From assembly GCA_003013855.2 (NCBI GenBank), contig ML058484.1, positions 10,713,344 to 10,777,343 of the forward strand: a DNA stretch of 64,000 nt, in the 5' to 3' direction. The stretch is from Liriodendron chinense. Lineage: Eukaryota; Streptophyta; Magnoliopsida; Magnoliales; Magnoliaceae. Below, in pieces: positions 22,678 through 36,613 of this stretch (its first letter is position 1; each line of letters begins with the position of its first letter). The notes under the pieces are model-generated. The model searched no databases. It was not told the DNA's origin and was given only the letters and a program-made list of their open reading frames with translations. The translations under genes were made by a program, and so were the position numbers.

Positions 22678-24637
22678 GAGTGCGGATCGTCTATGTTGGC
22701 CGCGCAGAAGAATCCAGCGCTGCGCCTTCTTATTCGTCCACGTCATAGGAGCTTATGTCAGCTGACGTTATCAATAAATTAAAAAAAAAAAAGTAGGAAT
22801 ACATTTCCATTTTCATACGTATCTACTCATGGCTTATACGAAATACCACATTTTCAAATTTGATTTTACAGGCTGGCAAATCTTCTGATAGATAGCACAT
22901 CTACCGGAGTAGCAAACATTGCTACTGAAGTGACGTCACCATGGCACGTGGGCCTCAGCATGAGATATGTGTTGTATCCACACCGTCCATTCCGTTGGAG
23001 AGATCATTTTAAGGCATGACTCAGAGAATGAGGTTGATCCAAAACTCAAGTGGACCCCACCATAGAAAACAGCGGGGACAGTGATATCCACCGTTGAAAA
23101 CTTCTTATGGGCCACAGAAGTTTTCGATCAAGCTGATATTTGTGTTTTCCCTTCCTTCATATCTGTGTGAACTTATGAACAGGTTGGATCTCAAATAAAC
23201 ATCATGGTGGGCCTAATTACTTTTCAACGGTGGATGTCACTGTCTCCACTGTTTTCTGTCTTCTCCTTTCATCCCTGTCTACGTGACCTTATCAACAGAT
23301 TGGATGGTCAATAAACATTACGGTGGACTCCAGGAAGGTTTTAATGGTCACGGTTGAATGAGAACTGTTTCTTGGGGTCAGGTCCACCTAAAATTTTCAT
23401 CTGCTTTATTTTTGGGAATGCATCCTAAAATAATATGAAGAAACATATGGACGGCATGGATTTACAAAGAACACATCCAGGTGGGCCCTGGGTTCAGGAT
23501 CCGACCCACAACGCTGGTTCCGGGGTCTCACCCAAGCCGCGCCCGCGCAGCACCTCCAAAGGTTGCGAAAGCCTTGCGCTGGAACCTAGGTGGGGCCCAC
23601 CGTGATGTTTTCGATAAATCCACACCGTCCATCCGCCTTGTTAAATCATTTTAGGATACTAGACAAAAAACGAACCGGATACAAGACTTAAGTGGGCCGC
23701 ACTAAAGGAAAAGATGGGTAGGGAAATTCTTACCGTTGAAACCTCCCTGGGATCCACAGGGATGTTTATATGACATCAATACCGTTCATAACGTCATTCC
23801 TATTGGATGAACTGAAAACACAAATATTAGCCTGATTTAAAACTTCTGTGGCCCCACGAATATTTCAACTGTGGACGTTCAATCCTCACATTTTCGGCCC
23901 ACTTGAGTCTTGGATCCTATTAATTTTTGGTATAATACACTAAAATGAGCTCACGAGGCAGATGGACGGAGTGGATTTCTCGAAAACATCACGGTGGGCC
24001 CCAACTTGGTCTCCAGCTTAGTAACTTCGTGGGAAAGGCTTTCACGGGAAATCTATTGGATGGCAATCCGCGTGGACGGTGATGGGGGAGACTAGACGCA
24101 GAGGTCAATGCTATGTAGGCTTTAGTATGATTTTGTGCTTCATCCATACCGACCATCCATTTTTTCTGGATCATTCTATGATATGTACTAAAGCAGAGGC
24201 AGATTCAAATCTCAAGTGGACCACAACACAAAAAATGTTGAATGAACGTTCACAATTAAAATGATTGGTGTTCTATGATGTGGTCCACATGAGCTCTAGA
24301 TCAGCTTCATTTTTTGGACAGTGCCTTAGAATAATCTGTAAAACTGATTGGACGGTAACGATCTAAACATATATCATAGTGGGCCCACAAACTATGCACT
24401 CCTCCGGTAGATGTGCTAGCTGTCAGAAGGTTTGCCAGCCTGTAAAACTAAATTTGAATGAGTGGTATTTCGTATAAGCAATGAGTAGATATGTATAAAA
24501 ATGGAGATGTATCCCTACTTTTTTTTTTTTTTTAAGTTATTGATGACTTCAGCTGACATAGGCTCTTATGACGTGGACGAGTAAGAAGGGGGAAGCGCTG
24601 AATTCTTCTGCGCGGCCAACATAGACGATCCGCACTC
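22678..24637. mobile_element. Non-autonomous MULE with about 230-bp terminal inverted repeats
   Basis: The left end starts GAGTGCGGATCGTC and the right end is its exact inverse GACGATCCGCACTC; the two arms stay alike for about 230 bp (22678-22905 and 24408-24637). The 9-bp sequence ATTTAATAA flanks both sides perfectly (22669-22677 and 24638-24646). Long inverted repeats plus a 9-bp target duplication define a Mutator-like element. No transposase is present; the interior carries three GGGCCCACC foldback-type sequences (about 22935-23490, 23592-24002, 24110-24395). It lies 1 kb upstream of the HAK start codon. Confidence 0.88.
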
Positions 24638-24799
24638 ATTTAATAAGGGCAAGTATCATTCATCACACATCGCCCGTGTGGAAGAGCTTTTTTTCTATAT
24701 CTTTAGTGGGATTATCTTCGACTTTTAAGTCCGACGCGTTGTTTCTGCGTCATTTACTTCGGGGACGGATGCCGCTTTGGAGCGGATTTCGTGTCCGAG

Positions 24800-25215
24800 G
24801 CTGTGTGGGGCCCATAGAAAGGTCCGTGACAAATCCACTCCGTCCCCATGTTTTTAAATACGACAATAGGACAGGATTCTAAAAGCAGACATATCGAAAG
24901 CTTAAGTAGGCCATACCGCACGAAACAGTGGGGAATAAATACTTTGTGGTGACAGAAGTTTTGTATCGGCATAATATTTGTTCCTACAGTTTATATGAGC
25001 GTTAATAATTCCATGAACGGTTTGGATGGAATATAAACATCATGGTCAGCTCCAAAATGGCTTCAACGGTGGACATTGCTGTTCCCACTGTTTTGTTGGT
25101 ATGGCCATCTGAGTTTTTTTTTATCTGTCAGATTTTTATAATCATATCCTACTGTGGTCTGTCAAAAAAATGGACAGAGTGGATTTACAACGGATATCTC
25201 TATGTCCCCCACACA
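24800..25215. repeat. Diverged GGGCCCACC foldback element
   Basis: Starts GTGTGGGGCCCATAG and ends near CCCCCACACAG. The core TGGATGG...AATAAACATCATGG is recognisable but decayed. No target duplication seen. Confidence 0.45.
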
Positions 25216-25275
25216 GTCCTGGGCACAGAGATATCCCTGTGCCCGGGGTCACAGGCAATCTGCTTGAACGCTTGG

Positions 25276-25771
25276 GGGAGCGGATTAGATCACCCGGATG
25301 ATAGTTTAGTGGGGTGTTACCCTTGCCGTGGGGCCCACCTTGATGATGTGCTGTATATCAACGTCGTTCATTCGTTTCTCCAGCTCATTTTAGGACGTCG
25401 TCCAAAAATAAAAAGCAGATCCAAAATCTCAGGTGGACCACACCACACGAACGGTGGTGATTGAGTGACTCACCATTAAAAGGTTTTCCTAATATTTATT
25501 TCCCATCCAACCTGTTAATAATGTCAATAAGACCTGGATGGAGGGAAAATAAAAATATCAGCTTGATCCATAGATGTTTTGGCCCACAAAAAGTTTTTAA
25601 TGGTGTAATCCACCTGAGATTTGGATCTTCTTAACATTTTGGATCGCTTCCTAAAATGAGATTTTAAAGCATATGGACGGCATGGATATACAACAGATAC
25701 ATCAAGGTGGGCCCACACAGTTAGGGTAACACCCACTGAGCTGTTACCCTAGTAACAGCTAATCCGCTCCC
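25276..25771. repeat. GGGCCCACC foldback element with GGGAGCGGATTAG ends
   Basis: Inverted ends GGGAGCGGATTAG and CTAATCCGCTCCC are a perfect pair, followed inward by GGGTGTTACCC / GGGTAACACCC and the family core. The flanks ACGCTTGGG and ACGTTTGGA match at 7 of 9 positions, a plausible decayed 9-bp target duplication. Confidence 0.7.
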
Positions 25772-26461
25772 ACGTTTGGACCGTGGTGGAAAGTAGCCAC
25801 AGGTTTTACGACGGCTTGTTGTGCCACGTGGCGTTATGGACCGCATGTTGGCCACCTAAAAGGTGCCACGTGTTGTCATATGCCGAATACTCTAATTAAG
25901 AAACGAGAAAGACCGTTTGGCCACCTTATCTTTTCATTTTAACCATCAATTTAAAGGCCATCAGTTATATAGTTATTTTACTCCTTTAAGTTGGTATTTT
26001 AGATTGTGGTCCATCTACCGTTCTTCTTGTGATTTGGACGGTTCGGATTGAGATTAATTTCTAAAGGCTCTGCAGGGGCTATGTGTGTGAGGATGGATGG
26101 TCAGATTCTGCCGTTCACGAGTATCTAATCTAATACAAGAAAATATAATGCAATGGGAACTCCGATGGAGACGTCCAAGGTGGCAACGGTGGGGTCCACC
26201 GGATCTGTCAGATGGGAGAAAGAGGTGACGTACTCCCGTGTAGAAGTCATTGTCCAAAAGTTTGGGCTGGTACGTTAATCACATGGGTCCCACGTGCAAA
26301 TAAACGGACGGTTAAAATAGATCGACCGTCTGCTTTCAATGAACTCATGGCCCACCTGATGAGCAGAACTGGCATAACGTTTTCAAATGGGGTTATAAAG
26401 TTCACCCTTCCTGGTGAACCGTTTGGATTTTACACGCGTTCCATGTTGGCACATGCTTATA

Positions 26462-26994
26462 GGGAGTGGATTAGGTGAGAACCCGGATCCACCAAGGTGG
26501 GTGGGACCCCTGACTGTGGGGCTCACAGCGATGTATGTGCCTTAAATCCACACCGTACAACCATTTTGAAAGCTTATTTTAGGGCATGAACCAAAAAATG
26601 AAGCTGTTCCAAATCCCAGATGGACCATAATACAAGAAACAGTACTGGCGATTGACGATTAAAAACTTATTGTGGGTCACAAAAGATTTGGATCAAGATG
26701 ATATTTATGTCGTATATCCATATAGGCGTTTGTGACCTTATCAACAGTTTGGATGGAAATTAAATAAACATTCCGGTTGAATCCATGGAGTTTTTAATGG
26801 TGGGGATTGAATCACGAATGTTTCCTATGGTGTGGTCCACCTAAAATTTTTGGCAGCTTCATTTTTGCGATCATCCCTAAAATGAGCTTTCAAAATGGTT
26901 GGACGGTGTAAATTTAGGGTACATACTGAGCGCCATAGTCAGGGATCCCATCCGCCTCCATTGGTGGATCCGCGGTTTCACCTTATCCGCTCCC
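26462..26994. mobile_element. MULE-type foldback element with 9-bp target duplication
   Basis: Inverted ends GGGAGTGGATTAGGTGA and TCACCTTATCCGCTCCC; internal GGGGCTCACAGCGATG family core. Flanks ATGCTTATA (26453-26461) and ATGATTATA (26995-27003) match at 8 of 9. It lies in copy 2 of the segmental duplication in a stretch absent from copy 1. Confidence 0.75.
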
Positions 26995-27039
26995 ATGATT
27001 ATAGGGTACATTTGTGCATCATTCGGCCCATTCATCACG

Positions 27040-27330
27040 TGGCATGTTGAAGGGTTTCGCGGCATGTGTGCTAGCTCAGTACACTAGTTTGAGATCTGGG
27101 TTACTCATCAAGACCCCCTTTAGATCGATCGCCCGACCAATCTAAGGCACAGGGAATCTGTCTAGTGGCCTCGCTGTGCATATAGGTCAAATGATCAAAT
27201 TGGTCACCCAAAGTCTGAGCACCCAAACCATACATAATTTGAAGGCTCTCCAACAATTTGAGCAAATCAACAATTTCAAACAATGACCATAAGTCCCTCC
27301 TTCAAACTCGTGGCCTAACTGATAAATGAA
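27040..27330. repeat. LTR-like fragment related to the HAK intron 5 block
   Basis: Contains GATCGATCGCCCGACC, TCTAAGGCACAGG and GCACCCAAACC in the same order as 14700-14860. It is truncated and without recognisable ends. The neighbouring 27330-27665 holds nothing identifiable. Confidence 0.4.
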
Positions 27331-28908
27331 CCAACCCAATTTTGGATTTGTTCAGTGCCAGTTGGGCCAGCTGGTGAATGGCCTTGATCTCTCACATTTT
27401 TTGCAAGACCATTCTTCATCTAACCACCCCCTCATTTTCAGATACTCGAGTTGAGTAATCCAACTGCAATCAAGCCGAGTTTTGAGCTGATCCAAATCGA
27501 GCTAGGCTCGAAGCTCACTTCAAGCATGGAAAAAAGTTTCAACTTGAATCGTGCCAGCATTCAAATCGAACTGTTACGAGACCAGTCGAGCGAGCTAACC
27601 AAGCCAACTCAACTCGAGTTCAGCTCTAATTAGCAATTGATACGTTTCTAGCAGTAACCGTTCATCTAGTAGGCCCAGCTATGGACAGGTAGTGGGGAAA
27701 AAAGCTATTTTGATCAGATTATCTCAGCTGCCTGACCATGGGATTCGAGGCACCGGTCGAGAACAACATGCTAAATGGTTGACAGTCAAAGCAGCCGTCC
27801 AATTGGCACTGCTTTTGAACCTTGGTCCATCCATCATAGACCCAATTGGATGGACGGTACTGATTGCTTCCAAACGGTGCCAATGTTATGCAGAGAGATC
27901 GCTCTATCATATTATGTTGCTACTGGCTCCACCATATCATTTCCAAAACCAGACAAATTAGGGAATCATAACCGTATTTTGGCTTTGCTCCATCCAAGTT
28001 GTGGCCCAAAAAACATAGAAAGTACACTCGCCCCCTTGTGTGTCACATAGATGAGTGCCTCTCATTTCCTCCTATGAGTTCACTCCAACCGTTAGTGGCA
28101 TGGTGACAAATGGACGGCTAAAAATAAAATGTTCAAGTACCCAACTTCAACAATTTAAACAGATGGTCAGGATTATCCCGATCAGTATACTTTTTCACTA
28201 TTCTCCATCCAAAGCGGGCCATGGATAACCGTTTAATCTTGAAGAAGCTAGCCCTGTAAGAACCAAATTGTAGTAAAACACTCCAAAACTGCAGTATAAT
28301 TATAAGAGAAATGCTCTGGTGCACCTAAAGTTTTAGTGCTCCTAGTTGGACGTGGGTACTTGGCTAGAGATGGATGGTCCTGGCAGGGGATCTGTGGGGT
28401 CCACCTTGATGTATGTGTTCTATCATGCCGTCAATCCATTTTGGCAGATCATTTTAGGGCATGAGCCTAAACAGAGACAGGGTTTAAGGCTCAAGTGGAC
28501 CACACCACAAGAAATAGTGGGAATGGGATGCCAACCATTGAAAACTCCATGGGGTAACAAATGGTCCACCACAAGAAACAGTGGGAATGGGATGCCAACC
28601 ATTGAAAACTCCATGGGGCTATAAATGTCTTGGATTAAGCTGATGTTTATGTTTTCCTTCCATCTAGATCTATCTGACCTTATGAACGGGTTGGATGACA
28701 AATAAACATCATGGTGGGCCCTAGAAGGTTTCAACAGTAGGCTTCATTGTCACCACTGCTTCCTGTCGTGTAAGTAGTCCACTCAAGATTTTGATATCTG
28801 ACTCCTATTTGGTCTCATGCCCTAAAATGATATGTCAAAATGGATGGACAGCATGGATAAAATACATCACGGTGGGCTCCACATAATCCCTGCCAAGACC
28901 ATTGATCT

Positions 28909-29450
28909 GGGCGCAAATTAGTTGTTACTCTGGGAACAGCTTAGTGGGTGTTACAATAACCGTGTGGGGCCCATATTAATATATTTTTTATATATCTACT
29001 CTGTCCATCTGTCTTTTCATATCATTTTAGGATGTGATCCAAAACCCTAAGAAGATCCAAATCTCAGGTGGACCATCGGGCTAGAAACAGTGATTAATGA
29101 CCATTAAAAGTTTTTTGTAGCCCACAAAAGTTTTGGATCAATCTGATCTTTATAGTTTTGCCTTCATCAAGACCTTATTGGCATTATCAACATCTTTGAT
29201 TGAAAATAAACATTACCAAAACCTTAAGATGGGCTCTGTGAAATTTTTAATGGTGGGGCACTCAATCAAACTGTTTCCATTGGTATGGTCCACTTGAGGT
29301 TTTTATCTATATGATTTTTGGAACCCCATTCTAAAATGGTCTGGAGAAACGGATGGACTGGCATGGATATACAAAATATCATTCATGTGGGCCATATGGT
29401 AGGGGTAACACCGACTAAGTTGTTCCCAAGGTAACACCTAATTCACGCCC
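28909..29450. mobile_element. MULE-type foldback element with perfect 9-bp target duplication and empty site
   Basis: Ends GGGCGCAAATTAG and CTAATTCACGCCC are inverted, and the two arms remain complementary for roughly 190 nt through GTGTTAC, GGGCCCA and CATTTTAG motifs. CATTGATCT occurs on both sides (28900-28908 and 29451-29459). Copy 1 of the segmental duplication has CATTGATCT once, continuing directly into CTAGCTAGG (about 5169-5186). This is direct evidence of insertion by a Mutator-type mechanism. Confidence 0.88.
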
Positions 29451-29478
29451 CATTGATCTCTAGCTAGGTTCTGGTGGG

Positions 29479-30736
<1,258 letters not shown>

Positions 30737-31242
30737 CTGGTGGGGGTACTATACGACTTGCGCACCTCCTTTTGCATTGGGACATTTAAAGAATGTAATT
30801 AATTGATCTAAACTGTCCATCAGTTTCAGATAGATTTCATTGTATACCATGCATATATCACTCCAACATAAATATCGTAACAATATAATCATTATACTTT
30901 AATATGAACGGCCTAGATCATTTATACAAAAAAAAAAAAAAAAAAAAAAGGCCTAGATCACACCAAACAACAACCGGGACCATCATAGATTGCTTATAAT
31001 CCTAAATAGTCATTTTTGTTAGGCAATCCTAACCATTCCATACGTGTCATGAAAAAAGACGTCTACAAAAATAAGGACAAATCCCGAATGGATTGACGGT
31101 AGCTCATAAATGTATTATAAACTCAACTCAACAGGCAGTTTGGACTGATCCATTGGACTGTCCTAAGTGGTCAGATATAACTAAAAGCATTATTACTTAA
31201 ACTATTCCTTGTTTGGTCCACCATATGTACCTTGTCCCATCC

Positions 31243-31769
31243 GGGCGCGGCTTCCTGGATCCCTGGGTCCACTGAGGTGGGTGGATCCCTTACCGTGACA
31301 TCCACTGTATGATGTTTGTGTATTACATCCATGCTGTCCATTCATTTTGAAAACTCATTTTAGAGTATGATTCAAAAACCGAAGTAGATCCAAATCTCAG
31401 GTGGACCATAATACAGTAAACAGTGGTACTCAACCATTAAAAGCTTCTCTCGGGTCACAAAAGTTTTGGGTCAAGCTGATATTTGTTTGGTATCTTCATC
31501 CAGGTCTTTGTGACCTTTTCACACGTTGGATGGAAAATAAACATTCCAGTGGACCACATGAAGCTTTTAATGCTGTGGATTCAATCACTACTATTTCATG
31601 TGGTATGGTCCACCTAAGATTTGGATCTGCTTCATTTTTTGGATAATGCCCTAAAATGAGCTTTCAAAATGCATGGATGGTGTAGATGTAAGGTATATAC
31701 ATCACAGTGGCCCCACAGTTGGGGACCCACTGACCTCAATGGATCTGGGGATCCACCCAAACCTCGCTC
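31243..31769. mobile_element. MULE-type foldback element, third with a 9-bp flank
   Basis: Starts GGGCGCGGCTTCC and ends CCTCGCTC, with an inner inverted pair GGGTCCACTGAGG / GACCCACTGACCTC and the family core. Flanks GTCCCATCC (31234-31242) and GTCCAATCC (31770-31778) match at 8 of 9. Segmental copy 1 has a single CCCATCC at the matching site near 5715. Confidence 0.75.
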
Positions 31770-31933
31770 GTCCAATCCATGATCATATCATTTGTTTTTA
31801 TTTTTTTATTTTATATTTTAGATTAGTACACACATCCCAATGTTAGTACACACACCCATGCATACTGATCGTCACACTTCAATGTTAGCCACCCCTACGT
31901 TGGGAATCGATACTAGGGTGTAAGGGTTGAAGT

Positions 31934-32520
31934 TAGGGCTCTCAAAGTAACGGATCAAATCCGATTCGTTCAGAATTCGTATAATATGGATTTGGATTTT
32001 AAAATAGGTTCAAATAGTTAAATGGACTGGATTTGGATCTTAAAATAGGTTTGATTGCTTAAATGGACCGGATATGGATTCATAGGAACATCTCTAAGTT
32101 CGATCTGAATCCGATTAAGATCCGACTCATTGTCACCTTACTTTATATGTTATATTCATGCTGGCCATCCGTTTTGCAAATTATTTTAGGCCATGTCTCA
32201 AAATTGAGACATGCCACTCTTAGGTTAACCATACCATAGCAAATAGTGGGATTTGCATAATTTTTCTACTAAATTAAACATATTATATTATATATATATA
32301 TTTTTATATTTGTAATGAGGGTGGATTCGGACCTAGATCCAACCTGAATCCGATGGTTATATAGATTTTGGATCGGAAATGGATCTAATAAGATCGAATA
32401 TGGATATCACCTTTTAGATCGGAGTTGGATCCGAATCTGATCCGAATCCATCTACAAATATACGGACTTGGAGCCAGATCCAACAGGATCCAATCCAGAT
32501 CCGACCCATTGAGAGCCCTA
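31934..32520. mobile_element. hAT-like element, TAGGGCTCTCAA termini
   Basis: Perfect 11-bp inverted ends TAGGGCTCTCA and TGAGAGCCCTA. Flanks GTTGAAGT (31926-31933) and GTTGAAAT (32521-32528) match at 7 of 8, as expected for hAT. The 587-bp interior is full of GGATTTGGAT / ATCCGA motifs and has no open frame, so it is non-autonomous. Confidence 0.82.
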
Positions 32521-33124
32521 GTTGAAATGAGGTTATCTTCACTCAGTCTACCACTATCCCAAAGGTGTTATCAGATCATTAGTTGAGCCACACCACAGAG
32601 AGATACAGTTACATGAGTTCATGTGTCCCAAAAATGATAAAAAATAATAATAATAATAATAATAATGGAGCTCTTTAATATACAGAAGAAACGGAGGAAA
32701 AGATGGACCGAAAGCGATATAACTTTTTTTAAAAAAAATAGGTATTAAAAAAAAAAAAAAAAACAATAGGCAGCCATCTGTGTCAAAGAGCAATGTTTGA
32801 TACAACAACTTTTTTATTCAAGTTATGGTGCATCGATTTTCTTGGGTCAATATGTCACACACGTGTAGAATATCTTATCTAAGAAAAAGATGAGTACTAC
32901 TGTGATGATCTCTTGGTAGGAAAATTATGGTGATTGGCTAATTGGGTGTGCCACATGATCAGTGCACTAATTCATATATACCATCAATTGTACTTTGATA
33001 TGGATGTTGTGTCCTACTCTGGATGTATATCAGCTGTTCTTCATATCAGGTTATCATGGCACGTCCCCACATTTCATATGAGTAGAATATTTAAGATATG
33101 TAATACATTGGAAAGAAAATGTAG

Positions 33125-34065
33125 CCGATGTCAAAGCTCTTTGGGCCCCGCCATGATGTATGTGTTTTATCCACACCATCCATTTATTTTGCGAGCTATG
33201 ATGGCATGAACCTAAAAATGAAGCAGATCCAAAGATCAGGTGGACCACACCAGTACAGGAAACAGCGGGGAGAATGATGTCCACTGTTGAAACCTTCCTA
33301 GGGTCCACAGTGATGTTTATTCGTTATCCAACCTGTTGGTAAGGTCACTCAGACTTGGATGAAGGGAAAACACAAATATTAGCTTGATCCAAAACTTTCA
33401 TGGCCCATGGGTATTTTTCAACGGTAAGTATTCAATCCCTGTGATGTGGTCAATCTGAGCTTTGGGTCTTCCTCATTTTCAGTCTCATGCCGTAAAATTA
33501 GCTCGCAAAATGGATGGATGGCGTGGATAAAACACATACATCATGGTGGGGCCACAGAGCTTTGACACTAGCTACCCGGCTGGTGTTCGGGCAGCCAAAC
33601 CGCGTCCTTTGCTTTGGGTGTTATTAGTCGTTTTCCCTTCACAACCGGCGGCGCGCAACTGTCAACTGCTTTCTCGTGTCAATCACGTTCTTCGAAGGGA
33701 AGCAGACCGTCGTCCATCCATCACGAAAATGAAGAAGATCAAAAGCTCAAGTGGACCACACCACAGGACACAGTGGTGATTGAATGCCCACCATTAAAAC
33801 TTTTTGGGGCTGATATTGATGCTTTTTCTTCGTTCAGATGTGTGCTACCTTATGAACAAGCCAGGTGGGATAACAAATAAACATTACACTGGCCAGGAAG
33901 TGTTTCAACAGTAGGTGGTATTATCTCCACTGTTTCCTTTGGTGTGGTCCACTCGAACTTTGGATCTGCTTCGTTTTTGGGCTCATGCCCTCAAAACATC
34001 TGGCAAAATGGATGAACAGTGTGGATATAAAACACATACATCAAGGTGAGCCCCACAGCACCTGC
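33125..34065. repeat. Pair of foldback elements in segmental copy 2
   Basis: First unit about 33125-33640 (GATGTCAAAGCTC at left, GAGCTTTGACACTAG at right); second about 33700-34055, lacking a clear left end. Both correspond to 5870-6845 in copy 1. Confidence 0.6.
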
Positions 34066-35597
34066 TATTAGGGAGTCCAATTCCTCAAGGTCTAAATCTT
34101 CTTGGGTCCCACTGAAGTTTTTGATCTGGCTGGCATTTGTTTGTATCCTTTTGATAGCATACAACTGACGTATACGTCACGTTGGGCCACATGAAGGCTT
34201 CATGAGCTAGCTGCTGAACTGATTAACGGAGTGGATCATATCAAATAGGCAACACGGTGGACCCCACAAGTCCTTTTTTTGGGCTCCCACAAACAAGTGC
34301 AGGAAATTCGCCTCTGATGAATTCTATACATCCACTCGGATTGATGATGCCCATGAATCCATGATATGATATCCCAGGATTCTCCTCCGCGGGATTATAG
34401 TACACGAGCGAATCTTTGAAAATTATTCGCAGGTTTTTGGTTTAGACAAGTGGGCCCCATGATTCAGTAATCTGGACCATCCATACGATGAGACTCACCA
34501 AGATGGACAATGCCTAGAGAAGATAGAATAATTGCAGATTAATTTGATTTTTTTTTTTTTTTCCCTTCGAGCTTAAATATAGAATAATCGTCCATATCAT
34601 CGAAGCTCTTTCCTCCATCGAGTCGTCTACACTACATTGATACTCACCAACGTTTTTAAAACGGTGGTGACTCAACGAACATACACCCCCACAATCCGGA
34701 CCATCTATATCGTGTGGTCCATCATTGGATGGATCACAGTTTAAAAATTGCATTGAAAACACGATCCTAACCATTCAACTGGTGGCCCCTGCTCCGTCCA
34801 TAATGGAACCAGCCATTCATGGCATTTGCGGTTGATGAGTCACCATTCACCACCATTTTGCAAATGTTTGTGCTATATTGAATAACTCATTCAATACACG
34901 TGATTCTCTCTTCCTTTCACCTTTGTTGACTAGGACGTTGGAGATCTTTCAACTCCTGATCCACAAGAACGTGAATAGCATCACGATGCATCCGTGTGTG
35001 TGTGTGTGATTTTTTTACAATTGGAATCTCCAGTACAGTGATCCGTACCGTTGATATGGTGAGCCTCATTTTGGATGAAGCACCACCCAAAAAATTCCTA
35101 GTTTAGGTGATTATATCTATCCAATACATATTGTTATTTTGGACGGTCTGTGCTTCTTCCATAACCTTTCACTTGTGGGCCACAGCTCCCGGAAGAATGA
35201 TCAATTACAATATGTTGCACGTGACTGTCACGTGCAATCTAGCTTATGTCTCAATGTCAGTGGAGACCGGCCGGAACCATGCATGAATCTGGATGCAAAT
35301 TGTCACACATTACGAGTCAAAAGGCGTTGTCTGCATCCATATCCGAAGGTGGGCCAAAGTGAAGGGCTGACGCGGATTGCCTGCCACAACCTGTCCTGGG
35401 AAGTTCTGAAGTCAGAAGCTAGGTGGGGCCCACCATGATAGTTTGTGAGAAATCCACCTGTACATATATGTTTTGACCGATCATGTTAGGACATGAGCCC
35501 AAAATTAAGGAAGATCTAAAATTCAGATGTGCTAAGTTAAAAATGAACAAATATTTTGCTACAATACATTAAGATGTACCATTAATTCTTTTTCTTC
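34066..35597. other. Intergenic, no gene seen
   Basis: The stretch around 34610-34870 carries inverted GGTGGTGACTC / GAGTCACCATTCACC motifs and resembles about 20610-21060 in HAK intron 1, suggesting a diverged MITE. A short (GT)n lies near 35000. The open frame 35139-35438 shows no recognisable domain. Confidence 0.35.
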
Positions 35598-36138
35598 CGT
35601 TGGGGCTGCAGCCGTTGGATGTGGAGTTCTTATATGAATGATGCAAATCGTTTATATAATTGGTCTCATTGTACAGATGTGAAGATCAACCATCCATTGA
35701 TATTGGTGCTCAGACGAATCGTCATAGTGACGAAGGTGTTGAAGTGTGGAGCCAACACACCATCAGTTTTGCAAGCTTGGGGTGGTCGGGTGCCCGGCTG
35801 GTATTTGATCAGGCGACCAAAATTCACCCAGAGAGATTAAAAGTCTTTGGACTGTTTTTGATACAGTCAGGCACCCAATGGTATGTTGATTGGGCGCCCG
35901 GTGCCCAGAGCGGGCTCCCGACCATGCTTGCTCAGATACCTAAACTTTGGCAGTTTTTCTCGTTAACTCGCTGGACAGATTTTAGATTTGTCGAGTGCTC
36001 GACCAAGTCTGTGTGGGTGCCCGACCGTGCAGCGAACTGCTTAAGTGCATTTTTTTTTTATCATCGATTTTCATTTTAAACTATATAAAGGGTTGTAAAT
36101 CGGGATTGGGGTATGTGATTAAGGTTTATATACGTCCA

Positions 36139-36184
<46 letters not shown>

Positions 36185-36425
36185 TTTGTAAAAATGGCTA
36201 TCTCTGTACATGAGAGCATATGAGAATATGAGTTTATCATTGTAACTTCGTTTTTATTCATAGTGGAGATTGCATCCGTGGTTTTTTTTACCCTTGTTGG
36301 GATTTTCCCACGTAAAATTATGTCTTGTGGTTGTTGGTTTGTTTGAATTTCGTTTCTACTTGCTATTTTTTCCTGTTTATCATTTGTGGGTGATATTGAA
36401 TATTTGATCTCGGTTCACCGACGTT
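35598..36425 (+). repeat. LTR-like sequence a
   Basis: Shares its first about 150 bp (GTTGGGGCTGCAGCC, GGATGTGGAGTTCT) and its distal motif (TTTTCCCACGTAAAAT) with 36614-37656. A (GA)n run lies at about 36139-36181. The architecture suggests a Copia-type LTR; no adjacent internal coding region was found. Confidence 0.4.
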
Positions 36426-36613
36426 GTTGGCTTGCTGCGCAATAATTAATCTATCAGAGACCATTCATCATCAGTCATCTTCTCCGATTTCTTCTTTTTT
36501 TCCTTCTAGAAGAATATAAGGTCCTGATACAAATAATCCTCCATCTGCATCTTCCAGGAGGCAAAGTTTAATCTATCAAACTTCTCAATCCATAGTTTAA
36601 TTATTTTTCTTCT

